A DNA stretch of 64,000 nucleotides from Sphingomonas sp. EC-HK361. GTDB lineage: Bacteria; Pseudomonadota; Alphaproteobacteria; Sphingomonadales; Sphingomonadaceae. Below, piece after piece: positions 9,602 to 17,200 of this stretch. The stretch spans positions 806,724 through 870,723 of the forward strand of contig NZ_LR701493.1 of NCBI RefSeq assembly GCF_902498785.1, in the 5' to 3' direction. Both the position numbers and the translations under genes were made by a program. Positions within the stretch are counted from its first letter, which is position 1. Each line of letters opens with the position of its first letter. Below the pieces are notes generated by a model, which was not told where the DNA came from, made no database searches, and saw nothing but the letters and a program-made list of their open reading frames with translations.

Positions 9602-9716
9602 ATCCTCCCCTGCAAGGGGAGGTGTCGCGCATGCGCCGGAGGGGTGTCGCGCTATCGAGAGGACGATACCCCTCCGTCAGCGCTGCGCGCTGCCACCTCC
9701 CCTTGCAGGGGAGGAT
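9602..9716. repeat. Intergenic inverted repeat unit (family B)
   Basis: Two perfectly complementary 23-bp arms (9602-9624 and 9694-9716). Each is itself a small hairpin around CCTCCCCTGCAAGGGGAGG. Inside lies a second inverted pair built on GGAGGGGTGTCGC / GATACCCCTCC. The same unit recurs at 18248-18365, and a lone hairpin relative is at 13640-13660. It lies between the convergent hom and 9724-10203 genes. Confidence 0.85.
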
Positions 9717-9723
9717 GATTTGC

Positions 9724-10203
9724 TCACGGCTGTGCGGGCTGCGGCACCGGGTCGTCGAGGGGGATGTCGATGCGGGGGCGTTTGTCGCGGGGCGGCTTCT
9801 TCGCGAAGGCGCCCTTGATCAGATCGACCGCCGCCCTTTGCGCGACGTTCAGGAGGTAATCGCCGCCGGCGACGGGGCAGTTCTCGCCATAGACGCCGCA
9901 TTCGTTGTTGTCCGGGCCGTTCAGCGCGACCGAGGCGAGCATGTCGGGGTTCGAGGGGCCGGCCTTTTTCGACGGGATCTGGTTGCGGAAGGGAACGGCC
10001 TGCGAGGGTAGCGCGTCGGCGCACACGACGATATCCTCCTTGTCGCTCGCCGGCTGGCCCGGAGCGGGCGGCGGCGGCTTGCGGGTGCAGCGTTCGTTGG
10101 GCACGGGCGCGAGGATCGAGAAGCGCTCGCCAGCGTGCGCGGCGGGCGCTGCGGCCTGGAGGGCGAGAGCGAGCAGCAGCGGCATGGGGTGACGCTGCGC
10201 CAT
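9724..10203 (-). CDS. Putative secreted protein of unknown function
   Basis: 159 aa. A clear signal peptide (PLLLALALQAAAPAAHA, cleavage near residue 24). The mature part has a Pro-rich stretch (KPPPPAPGQPA), IVVCADALPSQAVPFRNQIP, then NNECGVYGENCPVAGGDYLLNVAQRAAVDLIKGAF. Four cysteines in the mature part suggest two disulfides in the periplasm. No enzyme motif is recognised. The ORF is bounded by a family-B repeat at its 3' end and stands alone on this strand. Confidence 0.75.
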   Translation of the reverse strand: MAQRHPMPLLLALALQAAAPAAHAGERFSILAPVPNERCTRKPPPPAPGQPASDKEDIVVCADALPSQAVPFRNQIPSKKAGPSNPDMLASVALNGPDNNECGVYGENCPVAGGDYLLNVAQRAAVDLIKGAFAKKPPRDKRPRIDIPLDDPVPQPAQP

Positions 10204-10304
10204 TCCGGCCCGCGCGTAAAGCCCTGCGCGGCCTCGATTGTTTGCAAAGCGGTTAACCGTCTTCGTGCGCGGTCGCGAAGGTAATGGTGCGGCAAGGTGA
10301 GGCC

Positions 10305-10499
10305 ATGCGCATCACGCGGGTCTTTCGCAGCCGCTGGAACGCCCTGGTCTGGGCGGGCGGGGTGCTGTGGTTCGCCTATGACGTGGCGAACGCGCAGCCG
10401 CAGCAACCGGCCAACACCGAAGCCGCCGCCGCGACCGACGCGGCGGGGAGTTCGGTCGATAACGCTGACCTGTCGGTGCTCGCCAACGCGATGCGCTGA
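10305..10499 (+). CDS. Small single-pass membrane or exported protein
   Basis: 64 aa. Basic N-terminus (MRITRVFRSRW), one hydrophobic segment (NALVWAGGVLWFAYDVANAQ) that could be a signal peptide with an ANA-Q cleavage site, then a Gln/Ala/Thr-rich tail. The ATG at 10305 is preferred over an in-frame start at 10284 because GGTGAG sits just upstream. Its stop codon abuts the stop codon of the MliC-type lipoprotein on the other strand with no base between them. Function unknown. Confidence 0.55.
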   Translation: MRITRVFRSRWNALVWAGGVLWFAYDVANAQPQQPANTEAAAATDAAGSSVDNADLSVLANAMR

Positions 10500-11372
10500 T
10501 CAGGCGGTGCAGGCGCGGGACTTGCCGCCGGGGCCGGTCAGCGTCGCGGCATTGCCCTTGCCGCGCAGCTCGAAACCGTCGCCGCGATACCAGATGCCTG
10601 ATGCGGCGCGTTGCTGGGTGAGGGTGGCGAAGGGCTTGCCGCCCCTATTGAGCGTGACCGTGCCGGCGCGATTGTCGAAGCGGGCGACGAAACGCGAGCC
10701 GTCTTCGCAGGCGTAGCGCGCGACCGCGTTTGCTGGTCGGCCGTCGCCGCTGGCGGCGTCAGCGGGGCGGGGCTTGAGATCGGACGTGTTGATCCGCCAG
10801 CTCTTCTGCTCGGCCGTCGCCCCGTCGATATCGCCGGTGCGGTGGAGCGTCACGTCGCCGTCCATCGCGAAGGGCTTGCCGGTCTTGAGCGTGCCATAGG
10901 TCTTGACCGGCACGGTGACATACCGCTGGCCGGCACCGGCATCGATGCGGCCGGGCGCGCCGACTTCGGCGTGATACTCGGCATATTTGGCGAAGCTCTG
11001 CGCAAAGGCCGGGGCGCTCATTCCCGATCCCTTGCCGCCGTCACGCCACAGCGCCCATGCCTGGCGATATTTGCCCGCCTCGATCAGCGCGAAATAGGTC
11101 TGGACGACATTCGCCGCCCCTTGCGCGCTGTCATCGGTGAAGGGCGCTTCCGACACGGTCTCGGGTGGCGGCGAGGGGATCGCCGCGGGCGTCGGAGGCG
11201 CCGTCACTGGCGTTTCCGTCGGCGCGGCGTCCGGTTCGTCGATCGCGACGGTGGTGCCATTTTCGGTCGTGGCGGTCGTGGTCGCATTGTCCGCGACCAC
11301 GGTGTCGTTCCCCGGCGCCGGCTGACCGCACGCGGCCAGCAGCGCGAAAGGTGTCGTCCAGAGCAGCTTCAC
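10500..11372 (-). CDS. Lipoprotein with C-terminal MliC-like (lysozyme inhibitor) domain
   Basis: 290 aa. Lipobox LLAAC (Cys15), then a low-complexity Thr/Ala/Pro region to about residue 75. A middle domain (VVQTYFALIEAGKYRQAWALWRDG) looks NTF2-like. The C-terminal about 75 residues (YACEDGSRFVARFDN, GGKPFATLTQQRAASGIWY, GNAATLTGPGG, a final Cys) resemble MliC, the membrane-bound inhibitor of c-type lysozyme. It likely sits in the outer membrane facing the periplasm. It overlaps the upstream acidic-protein gene by 4 bp (ATGA), so the two are probably co-translated. The domain call is by eye; lysozyme inhibition is inferred. Confidence 0.75.
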   Translation of the reverse strand: MKLLWTTPFALLAACGQPAPGNDTVVADNATTTATTENGTTVAIDEPDAAPTETPVTAPPTPAAIPSPPPETVSEAPFTDDSAQGAANVVQTYFALIEAGKYRQAWALWRDGGKGSGMSAPAFAQSFAKYAEYHAEVGAPGRIDAGAGQRYVTVPVKTYGTLKTGKPFAMDGDVTLHRTGDIDGATAEQKSWRINTSDLKPRPADAASGDGRPANAVARYACEDGSRFVARFDNRAGTVTLNRGGKPFATLTQQRAASGIWYRGDGFELRGKGNAATLTGPGGKSRACTA

Positions 11373-11707
11373 GGGCGCAGCGCGGTGTCGTCGCGGTCGT
11401 CGAGCTCATCCTCGTCGACGCTGCCGTCGTCGAGTTCGTCCTGCACCGTATCTTCGTCGATATCATCCTCGTCCTGATCGGCATCGTCGTCCTGCTCGGC
11501 GACCTGACCGTCGGACATTTCGAGGTCGTCCTCGTCCTCTTCGCTGTCGTCCTCGCCGACATCGGGGTCGAGATCGACGATCACGTTGCCGTCGGTCGGT
11601 CCGTCGCGGGTCGCCTCGAGGATCTCGGCGCGCTGGCTCTCGTCATAGCCGTCCTCGTCATAGCCGTCGTCGCCGGAGCCGTGGCCCGAAACCTGATGTC
11701 CGCCCAT
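11369..11707 (-). CDS. Highly acidic low-complexity protein
   Basis: 112 aa, of which 49 are Asp or Glu by direct count (about 44%), with runs such as EDDSEEDEDDLE and DDDADQDEDDIDED. There is no signal peptide, membrane segment or recognised domain. The N-terminus has Gly/His (MGGHQVSGHGSG). The ATGA overlap with the MliC-like lipoprotein gene supports real translation. It could be a cation- or protein-binding acidic protein, but nothing in the sequence decides that. Confidence 0.6.
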   Translation of the reverse strand: MGGHQVSGHGSGDDGYDEDGYDESQRAEILEATRDGPTDGNVIVDLDPDVGEDDSEEDEDDLEMSDGQVAEQDDDADQDEDDIDEDTVQDELDDGSVDEDELDDRDDTALRP

Positions 11708-11765
11708 CGAAACGATCCTTTGCTGTTCCTGAGCGCGAACGGCGGAAGGCGGGGCGCGGTTCCCT

Positions 11766-13013
11766 TCAGGGCGTGTCGGGATGGACCGGCTGGAACAGCC
11801 GCCCGCGCTCCGTCACGAAGACGCTGGCCAGCGCCGCGACGCCCATCAGCAGGAATCCCCCGGTGAGCGGTGCCGTCGATCCGTCGAAAGCCTGGCCGAT
11901 GACCGCGCCGATCGCTGCGCCGAAGGTGACGCTCGCGAAGCCCTGCACCGACGACGCGGTGCCGGCGATATGGCCCATATTCTCCATCGCCATTGCGGAG
12001 AAATTGGAGGTGGCGAGGCCGAAACAGCCCATGGTGATCGCCTGCAGGACGGCGAAGGTGAGCAACGTCTCGACGCCTGCCAGCGCGAGCGCGAGGTGCA
12101 GCGCGCTGCTGACGATGAGCACGCAGAGCGCGCCGTGGCTGATCCGCCGCGTGCCCAGCCGCATGACGAGGCGCGCGTTGAAGAAATTGGCAAGCGCCAT
12201 CGTCGCCGCGGTCGTCGCGAAGATGACGACGAGGAGCGCGGGGCGGTGGAAGACGTCCGCCATGATCTGCTGGATCGAATTGAGATAGCCGTAGAGCGCG
12301 CCGAGCAGCGCCGCCGACGCCAGCGTGTAGCCCAGCGACCAGCGGTCCCCCAGCGTCACCTTCCAGCCGTCGACGATCCGCGCGGCGTCGATCGGGTGGC
12401 GATCCTCCTCGTGCAGCGTTTCGGGCATGCGCAGATAATACCAGGCGAAGACGCCGATGCTGACGACCGCGATCGTCCAGAAGATCGCGCGCCAGTTGCC
12501 GAACAGCAGCACGAACCAGCCGAAGCTGGGCGCGAGCACCGGCACGATCATGAAGACGATGAACGCGATCGACATGACCCGCGCCATCGCGCGGCCCGAA
12601 TAGCAATCGCGGACCATCGCGACGGTCGATACGCGGGTCGCCGCGATGGCGATCCCGCCACAGGCGCGCGCCGCGAGGAGCAGCGCGAAGCTCGCCGAGA
12701 TCGCGCACAGCACGTTGGCGATGGCGTAGGCCGCGAGCGACACGAGCAGCGTCGTGCGGCGACCAAAGCGATCCGAGAGCGGGCCGTGGACGAGCTGGGC
12801 GAGGCCGAAGCCGATGACGAAGGCGGTGATGATGTATTGCCGCGCATTCTCGCTCTCGACGCCGAGCGACGTTCCCATCGCGGGCAGCGCGGGGAGCATC
12901 GAATCGATCCCGAGCGCGCCGAGCGCCAGGAGCGAGGCGATGAGCGCGACGAATTCGGCGAAGCCGATCGGCGCGGTGTCCTTGGCGAGCGGCTGGGAGA
13001 CGGGGGCATTCAT
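11766..13013 (-). CDS. MFS drug-resistance transporter, Bcr/CflA type
   Basis: 415 aa with about 12 hydrophobic segments. The N-terminus (FVALIASLLALGALGIDSMLPALPAM) is typical of the Bcr/CflA DHA1 subfamily. Motif A (GPLSDRFGRR) lies between TM2 and TM3, and ARACGGIAIAATRVSTVAMVRD matches TM4. Expected to be a proton-driven exporter of drugs or metabolites in the inner membrane; the substrate is unknown. The gene is transcribed toward the acidic-protein gene with a 58-bp gap and is divergent from the lipoprotein gene at 13118. Confidence 0.9.
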   Translation of the reverse strand: MNAPVSQPLAKDTAPIGFAEFVALIASLLALGALGIDSMLPALPAMGTSLGVESENARQYIITAFVIGFGLAQLVHGPLSDRFGRRTTLLVSLAAYAIANVLCAISASFALLLAARACGGIAIAATRVSTVAMVRDCYSGRAMARVMSIAFIVFMIVPVLAPSFGWFVLLFGNWRAIFWTIAVVSIGVFAWYYLRMPETLHEEDRHPIDAARIVDGWKVTLGDRWSLGYTLASAALLGALYGYLNSIQQIMADVFHRPALLVVIFATTAATMALANFFNARLVMRLGTRRISHGALCVLIVSSALHLALALAGVETLLTFAVLQAITMGCFGLATSNFSAMAMENMGHIAGTASSVQGFASVTFGAAIGAVIGQAFDGSTAPLTGGFLLMGVAALASVFVTERGRLFQPVHPDTP

Positions 13014-13117
13014 GATGCGCGTGCCCTAGCGTCAATCGCCCGCGCGCGACACCCGTTGCATCGCGCCACGCATTCGAATACGTGTATTGTCAAAGCAACA
13101 CACAAAGGATGCCGCCA

Positions 13118-13615
13118 ATGTCTCGCCGTGCCCTGATCATACCTCTTGCCGCGCTGGCGCTGGTGGCCTGCGACCGCTCGGGCGACGGAACGTCGATCTC
13201 GATCAACGCCGATGGCGGCAACGTGCTCGGCGCGATCGATGGCAAGTCGGGCGAGATGAAGATCGACGTGCCCGGCTTCAAGGGCGCGATCACCATGCCC
13301 AGGATCAAGCTGAACGCCGAGAATTTCGATATCGACGGGGTGCATCTCTATCCCGGATCGACGATCGAGGGGATGAACATCGCAGGCGATACGGGCAAGG
13401 ACGGCAAGGGCGGAGTCCGGGTGTCATTCTCGAGCCCTGGCAATGCCGATACGGTGCGCAACTGGTTCGTCGAGCGGCTCGGAAAGGCCGGCGGGACCTA
13501 CCGGGTCGAGGGCGAGTCGATCGTTGGGAAGACGAAGGACGACGAGGCGTTCCGGATGGATATTGCGGGGTCCGGGAGCGACCGGGCGCGCGGGACGATC
13601 GTGGTCGGGGAGTAG
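13118..13615 (+). CDS. Predicted lipoprotein of unknown function
   Basis: 165 aa from the ATG at 13118 (RRALIIPLAALALVAC, lipobox Cys18). The mature protein has repeated glycine-rich short strands (ISINADGGNVLGAIDGKSGEMKI, FDIDGVHLYPGSTIEGMNI) and ends SGSDRARGTIVVGE, suggesting a small beta-rich periplasmic fold. No catalytic motif is seen. An in-frame ATG 36 nt upstream is less likely because it would bury the signal peptide. It is monocistronic, with a hairpin 25 bp downstream. Confidence 0.75.
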   Translation: MSRRALIIPLAALALVACDRSGDGTSISINADGGNVLGAIDGKSGEMKIDVPGFKGAITMPRIKLNAENFDIDGVHLYPGSTIEGMNIAGDTGKDGKGGVRVSFSSPGNADTVRNWFVERLGKAGGTYRVEGESIVGKTKDDEAFRMDIAGSGSDRARGTIVVGE

Positions 13616-13639
13616 GCGGGGACCTTCGCGGGCTCTTGA

Positions 13640-13660
13640 TCCTCCCCTTCCAGGGGAGGA
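13640..13660. repeat. Short hairpin related to family B
   Basis: Perfect 9-bp inverted repeat TCCTCCCCT / AGGGGAGGA around a 3-nt loop. It has the same core as the longer units at 9602 and 18248. It lies between the convergent ends of the lipoprotein and aldo/keto reductase genes and could act as a shared 3' hairpin; no U-tract. Confidence 0.7.
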
Positions 13661-13662
13661 TT

Positions 13663-14613
13663 CTACGCCCCTGCCGCGTCGAGCTGTGCCAGTTGCGCCT
13701 CGTTCAGCGTCAGGTCCATCGCCGGCAGCAGTTCCTCGATCTGCTTCGCGCTCGTGGCACTCGCGATGGGGGCGGTGACGCCTGGCTGGGCCATCAGCCA
13801 TGCGAGCGCGACTTGCGCGAGCGTCGCGCCGGTTTCCGCCGCGACGGCATCCATCGCGGCCAGCACCGCCTTGCCCTTGCCGGCGAGAAGATCGCCCATC
13901 CGGCCGCCGCGCACGCTCTTCGACAGGTCTTCGCGCGAGCGGTATTTGCCGGTCAGGAATCCCGATGCGAGCCCGTAATAGGTCACGACCCCGATATTTT
14001 CGGCGACGCAATAGTCCTGCAGCTCGCCCTCGAATTTCTCGCGGGACACCAGATTATATTCGGGCTGGAGCACATGATAGCGCGGCAGGCTGGCGGCTGA
14101 CGCGGCGTCGTTCGCCGATTTGAGCCGCGCGGCGTGGAAGTTCGACGCGCCGATGACCCGGACCTTGCCCGCATCGACGAGTTTCCCGAACGCTTCGAGC
14201 GCGGCGTCCTGCGGGGTCGCCTCGTCGTCCTGATGCGCGAAATAGAGGTCGATCCGGTCGGTGCCGAGCCGCTTCAGCGACGCGTCGCAGGCCGCAGCGA
14301 TGCGCGCGGGGGCAAGTTTCTCGCCGCCCTCACCGGGCAGCATCCCGACCTTTGTCGCGAGGAGAACGGAGTCGCGCTTGCCGCTTACCTTCAGCCATTC
14401 GCCGATCATCGCCTCGGATTCGCCGCCCTTGTGGCCGGGAACCCAGGCGGAATAGACGTCGGCGGTGTCGATCATCGTGCCGCCGCCAGCGACGAACGCG
14501 TCGAGGACGGCGAAGCTGGCGTCGCGATCCGCGGTCCAGCCGAAGACGTTGCCGCCGAGGACCAGCGGCGCGATCTTCAGGTCGGTAGCGCCGAGGCGCC
14601 GTAGCTGGGTCAT
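13663..14613 (-). CDS. Aldo/keto reductase
   Basis: 316 aa. NAD(P)H-dependent carbonyl reductase of the TIM-barrel AKR superfamily. Starts RLGATDLKIAPLVLGGNVFG. Catalytic residues are visible as Asp and Tyr (MIDTADVYSAW), Lys (VLLATKVG) and His (DLYFAHQDD). Also present are GASNFHAARL, LQPEYNLVSR and the C-terminal cofactor segment PIASATSAKQIEELL. The layout fits the YhdN/Tas-like branch; the substrate is unknown. Its start overlaps the stop of the small lipoprotein gene upstream by 4 bp. Confidence 0.93.
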   Translation of the reverse strand: MTQLRRLGATDLKIAPLVLGGNVFGWTADRDASFAVLDAFVAGGGTMIDTADVYSAWVPGHKGGESEAMIGEWLKVSGKRDSVLLATKVGMLPGEGGEKLAPARIAAACDASLKRLGTDRIDLYFAHQDDEATPQDAALEAFGKLVDAGKVRVIGASNFHAARLKSANDAASAASLPRYHVLQPEYNLVSREKFEGELQDYCVAENIGVVTYYGLASGFLTGKYRSREDLSKSVRGGRMGDLLAGKGKAVLAAMDAVAAETGATLAQVALAWLMAQPGVTAPIASATSAKQIEELLPAMDLTLNEAQLAQLDAAGA

Positions 14614-14783
14614 GGCCGCGCTGTCCCGTTGTCGGTGGTCATCACCGCGTTCGCATCGACGCTGTTGGCATCGAGCATCGCGGCGGCGTCGTTCAGTTGC
14701 TGTGCCTCCTCGGGCGTAACCGCGCCGGGATCGTCGGGTTGCGACGAGCAGGCAGCGGCGACAAGGAGGGCAGGGGCAATCAT
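14610..14783 (-). CDS. Small lipoprotein, 57 aa
   Basis: MIAPALLVAAAC followed by SSQPDDPGAVTPEEAQQLNDAAAMLDANSVDANAV: a lipobox (AAAC) and a short polar tail. A GTG 39 nt upstream would add RRAARLRWRDA and make a more usual signal-peptide n-region, so the start is unsettled. The stop overlaps the aldo/keto reductase ATG (ATGA), implying coupling. Only the tail of a much longer open frame is coding. Unknown function. Confidence 0.6.
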   Translation of the reverse strand: MIAPALLVAAACSSQPDDPGAVTPEEAQQLNDAAAMLDANSVDANAVMTTDNGTARP

Positions 14784-14784
14784 T

Positions 14785-14851
14785 GCGTCACGCCAGCGAA
14801 GGCGAGCGGCTCTCCGCACGGGGAAGACGCCGCGGTTCGCTGGCGTGACGC
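14785..14851. repeat. 16-bp perfect inverted repeat
   Basis: GCGTCACGCCAGCGAA at 14785-14800 and TTCGCTGGCGTGACGC at 14836-14851, with a 35-nt loop. It lies in the short gap between two small lipoprotein genes on the same strand. The left arm runs up to the ATG of the downstream gene and falls inside that gene if the upstream GTG is used. It may be a REP-like unit or an attenuating hairpin. Confidence 0.75.
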
Positions 14852-14860
14852 GGCTCACCC

Positions 14861-15184
14861 TCAATCCTTCAGGCTCTTGCCCGCCTTTTCCAGCGTATTG
14901 CCGGTGGCGTCGAGCGCGCGGTCGGTGCCGTTGGCGATGCTGTCGCCGATCCGGTCGGCATGCGCATCGACGTCCTTCTGGGCGTTGTCGATCGACGCGC
15001 CGGCCTTGTCGAGCGCGCGGTCGGTCGCCGCATCGACATCGCTGATCGCGTTGGACGTGGTCGCGGCGGTATCGGCGGCGATGGCGTTGCCGGCCTCGGC
15101 GGTTTCGTTCTGCGCCTTCTGGCTGCAGGCGGCTGCACCCATCATGGCGACGGCGGCGGCACTGGCAATGAGGATACGCTTCAT
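14861..15184 (-). CDS. Small lipoprotein with Ala/Asp-rich amphipathic repeats
   Basis: 107 aa. Signal peptide and lipobox (AVAMMGAAACS, Cys20). The mature part is low in complexity and likely helical, with recurring units such as DAATDRALDKAGASIDNA and GTDRALDATGNTLEKAGKSL. This resembles entericidin-like or apolipoprotein-like lipoproteins. Divergent from the ArsR-methyltransferase gene with about 109 bp between starts. Unknown function. Confidence 0.75.
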   Translation of the reverse strand: MKRILIASAAAVAMMGAAACSQKAQNETAEAGNAIAADTAATTSNAISDVDAATDRALDKAGASIDNAQKDVDAHADRIGDSIANGTDRALDATGNTLEKAGKSLKD

Positions 15185-15257
15185 CTGGGATACTCCCTGT
15201 AGTTGGCGAACGGCCCAACGCTACGGCAATCGATTTGGGTCCGCAACGAATGCTCCG

Positions 15258-15286
15258 TTGACCCCATATAAAGATATCTTTATATC
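15258..15286 (+). promoter_or_regulatory. Promoter with 20-bp palindromic operator for the methionine operon
   Basis: The perfect palindrome ATATAAAGATATCTTTATAT occupies 15266-15285. It overlaps a good sigma70-type promoter: -35 TTGACC at 15258-15263, a 17-bp spacer and -10 TATATC at 15281-15286. Predicted initiation near 15293 places the GTG start (15294) at or next to the transcript 5' end, and no Shine-Dalgarno is visible, so the message may be leaderless. An ArsR-family repressor encoded by the first gene is the obvious ligand (autoregulation). The operator is seen directly; regulator identity is inferred. Confidence 0.85.
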
Positions 15287-15293
15287 TTTTCGC

Positions 15294-16262
15294 GTGACTG
15301 AGGCTCTCGAAATCTTCCGCGCGCTCGCCGATCCGACACGGTTGCGGATGCTCGCCTTGCTGCGCTCGATGGAGTTGTCGGTGGGGGAGCTTGCGCAGGT
15401 GCTCGGGCAGAGCCAGCCACGGGTAAGCCGGCATGTGAAGATCCTGTGCGACGCCGGGCTCGCCGAACGCCGCAAGGAAGGAAGCTGGGTGTTCGTGGCG
15501 CTGGGCGATGCCGAGCGGGTGACGCCGGTCGCCGGCGCGATCGATGCGCTGAACGCGGGGGAACCCGATCGCTGGGCGATCGCCGATGCCGCGCGCCTCG
15601 CGGCGGTGCGCGCCGACCGCGCGGCGAGCGCGGCGGCGTGGTTCGAGGGGAATGCCGGCGAGTGGGATGCGATCCGATCGCTCCATGTCGCGGAGGACCA
15701 GGTCGAAGTCGCGATGGGCGCGGTCATCGGCGATACGCCGATCGGGCGGCTGATCGATATCGGCACCGGCACGGGGCGGATGCTTGAGCTGTTCGCCGGT
15801 CGCGCGCGCACCGCGCTCGGTATCGACCGCTCGTCGGAAATGCTGCGGCTGGCGCGCGCGAAGCTGGCGGGCATCGGCAATGCGGAACTGCGTCAGGCCG
15901 ATCTCTACGCGCTCCCGCTCGACAATGGCGCGGCCGACGTCGCGATCCTGCATCATGTGCTCCACTTCGCGCAGCAACCGGGTGCTGCGATTGCGGAGGC
16001 GGCGCGCGTGCTCAGCCCCGGCGGGCGGCTGCTGATCGCCGATTTCGCGCCGCACGACCGCGAGGAACTGCGTCAGCGCGACGCGCACGTCCGGCTCGGC
16101 TTTTCGGACGATCAGATTGCGGGCTGGTTCGACGCGGCGGGCCTTGCGCTCTCGCGAACCGAGACGCTGGAGGGCGGGGAGCTGACGGTGAAATTGTGGC
16201 TTGGCCGGCGTGCCGAGAAGCTGGATGGGCTCGCGGCCCTGCATGAGGTGAAGGCGGCATGA
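15294..16262 (+). CDS. ArsR-family regulator fused to a SAM-dependent methyltransferase
   Basis: 322 aa from GTG 15294. Residues 1-85 form an ArsR winged helix (LEIFRALADPTRLRMLALLRSME, GQSQPRVSRHVKILCDAGL, RRKEGSWVF) without the metal-site ELCVCDL motif. From about residue 145 there is a class I methyltransferase (LIDIGTGTGRMLELFA, ALGIDRSSEML, ALPLDNGAADVAILHHVLHF, EAARVLSPGGRLLIADF). Heading metF-metH, it fits regulators of methionine/SAM metabolism of the SahR type known in proteobacteria, where SAH or SAM could be sensed. The stop overlaps the metF ATG by 4 bp. The methyltransferase domain may be a ligand sensor or an enzyme. Confidence 0.88.
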   Translation: MTEALEIFRALADPTRLRMLALLRSMELSVGELAQVLGQSQPRVSRHVKILCDAGLAERRKEGSWVFVALGDAERVTPVAGAIDALNAGEPDRWAIADAARLAAVRADRAASAAAWFEGNAGEWDAIRSLHVAEDQVEVAMGAVIGDTPIGRLIDIGTGTGRMLELFAGRARTALGIDRSSEMLRLARAKLAGIGNAELRQADLYALPLDNGAADVAILHHVLHFAQQPGAAIAEAARVLSPGGRLLIADFAPHDREELRQRDAHVRLGFSDDQIAGWFDAAGLALSRTETLEGGELTVKLWLGRRAEKLDGLAALHEVKAA

Positions 16263-17200
16263 CGTTATCGGTGGATCAGCTCGCGGAGGCGCGCGTCGCC
16301 CTAGACGCGCCGCTCTATGCCGATGTCGCGGGCGATATCGACGTCAGCTTCGAGTTCTTCCCGCCAAAGACGGAGAAGATGGAAGAGACGCTGTGGCGAT
16401 CGATCGCGACGCTCGCGCCGCTCGCCCCGCGCTTCGTGTCGGTCACCTACGGCGCGGGCGGTTCGACGCGCGAGCGCACGCACGCGACGGTCGCGCGGAT
16501 CGCGCGGGACACCGCGATTCCGGCGGCGGCGCACCTGACCTGTGTCGAGGCGACGCGCGAGGAGATCGATTCGGTCGCGCAGGAATATTGGGCGGCCGGG
16601 GTGCGCCACATCGTCGCGCTGCGCGGCGATCCGCCGGTGCAGGGCGCGCGCTATGCCGCGCATCCGGGCGGATATGAGAATGCGGCTGCGCTGGTTGCGG
16701 GGCTCCGGCGGCTGCATCCGTTCGAGATTTCGGTCGCGGCCTATCCGGAATGCCATCCCGATTCCGGCGATGCGACGGTCGATCTGGACAATCTGAAGCG
16801 CAAGATCGATGCCGGCGCCGGCCGCGCGATCACCCAGTTCTTCTTCGAGCCGGAGACGTTTTTTCGCTTCCGTGATGCCGCGGCGAAGGCGGGGATCGCC
16901 GCGGAAATCGTGCCGGGCATCATGCCGGTCAGCAACTTCGCCGCGGTCCAGCGGATGTCGGCGATGTGCGGGACGGATGTTCCGGCTTGGATGGGCCGGC
17001 TGTTCGAGGGGCTGGACGACCTGCCCGATGCGCGCCAGCTCGTCGCCGCGACGCTGACCGCGGAGCTTTGCCGCAAGCTGTATGCGGGCGGGGTGAAGCA
17101 GTTCCATTTCTACACGCTCAACCGGGCCGAGCTCAGCTATGCGATCTGCCATTTGCTGGGGCTTCGTGCGCGGTTTGCAACCAAGGTCGAAGCTGCATGA
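16259..17200 (+). CDS. metF: 5,10-methylenetetrahydrofolate reductase
   Basis: 313 aa. FAD-dependent reduction of methylene-THF to methyl-THF, the methyl donor for MetH. Signatures: SFEFFPPKTEKMEETLW, FVSVTYGAGGSTRERT, AHLTCVEATREEI, IVALRGDPP, YPECHPDS, TQFFFEPETFFRF and PGIMPVSNF. It sits between the ArsR-methyltransferase gene and the first metH gene with 4-bp overlaps on both sides (ATGA), so the three are one translationally coupled unit. Confidence 0.97.
   Translation: MTLSVDQLAEARVALDAPLYADVAGDIDVSFEFFPPKTEKMEETLWRSIATLAPLAPRFVSVTYGAGGSTRERTHATVARIARDTAIPAAAHLTCVEATREEIDSVAQEYWAAGVRHIVALRGDPPVQGARYAAHPGGYENAAALVAGLRRLHPFEISVAAYPECHPDSGDATVDLDNLKRKIDAGAGRAITQFFFEPETFFRFRDAAAKAGIAAEIVPGIMPVSNFAAVQRMSAMCGTDVPAWMGRLFEGLDDLPDARQLVAATLTAELCRKLYAGGVKQFHFYTLNRAELSYAICHLLGLRARFATKVEAA

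Noticed and set aside
11165-11866. Plus-strand frame with a very hydrophobic stretch rich in Val/Leu/Ile, suggesting a membrane protein
   Set aside because: It is the complement of the Asp/Glu-rich gene: GAC/GAT/GAG codons read as GTC/ATC/CTC on the other strand, giving false membrane segments.
14784-16244. Upstream part of a 544-aa minus-strand frame opposite the ArsR-methyltransferase gene
   Set aside because: Only its last 57 residues look like a lipoprotein. The rest is antisense to the regulator gene and covers another lipoprotein gene in a different frame.
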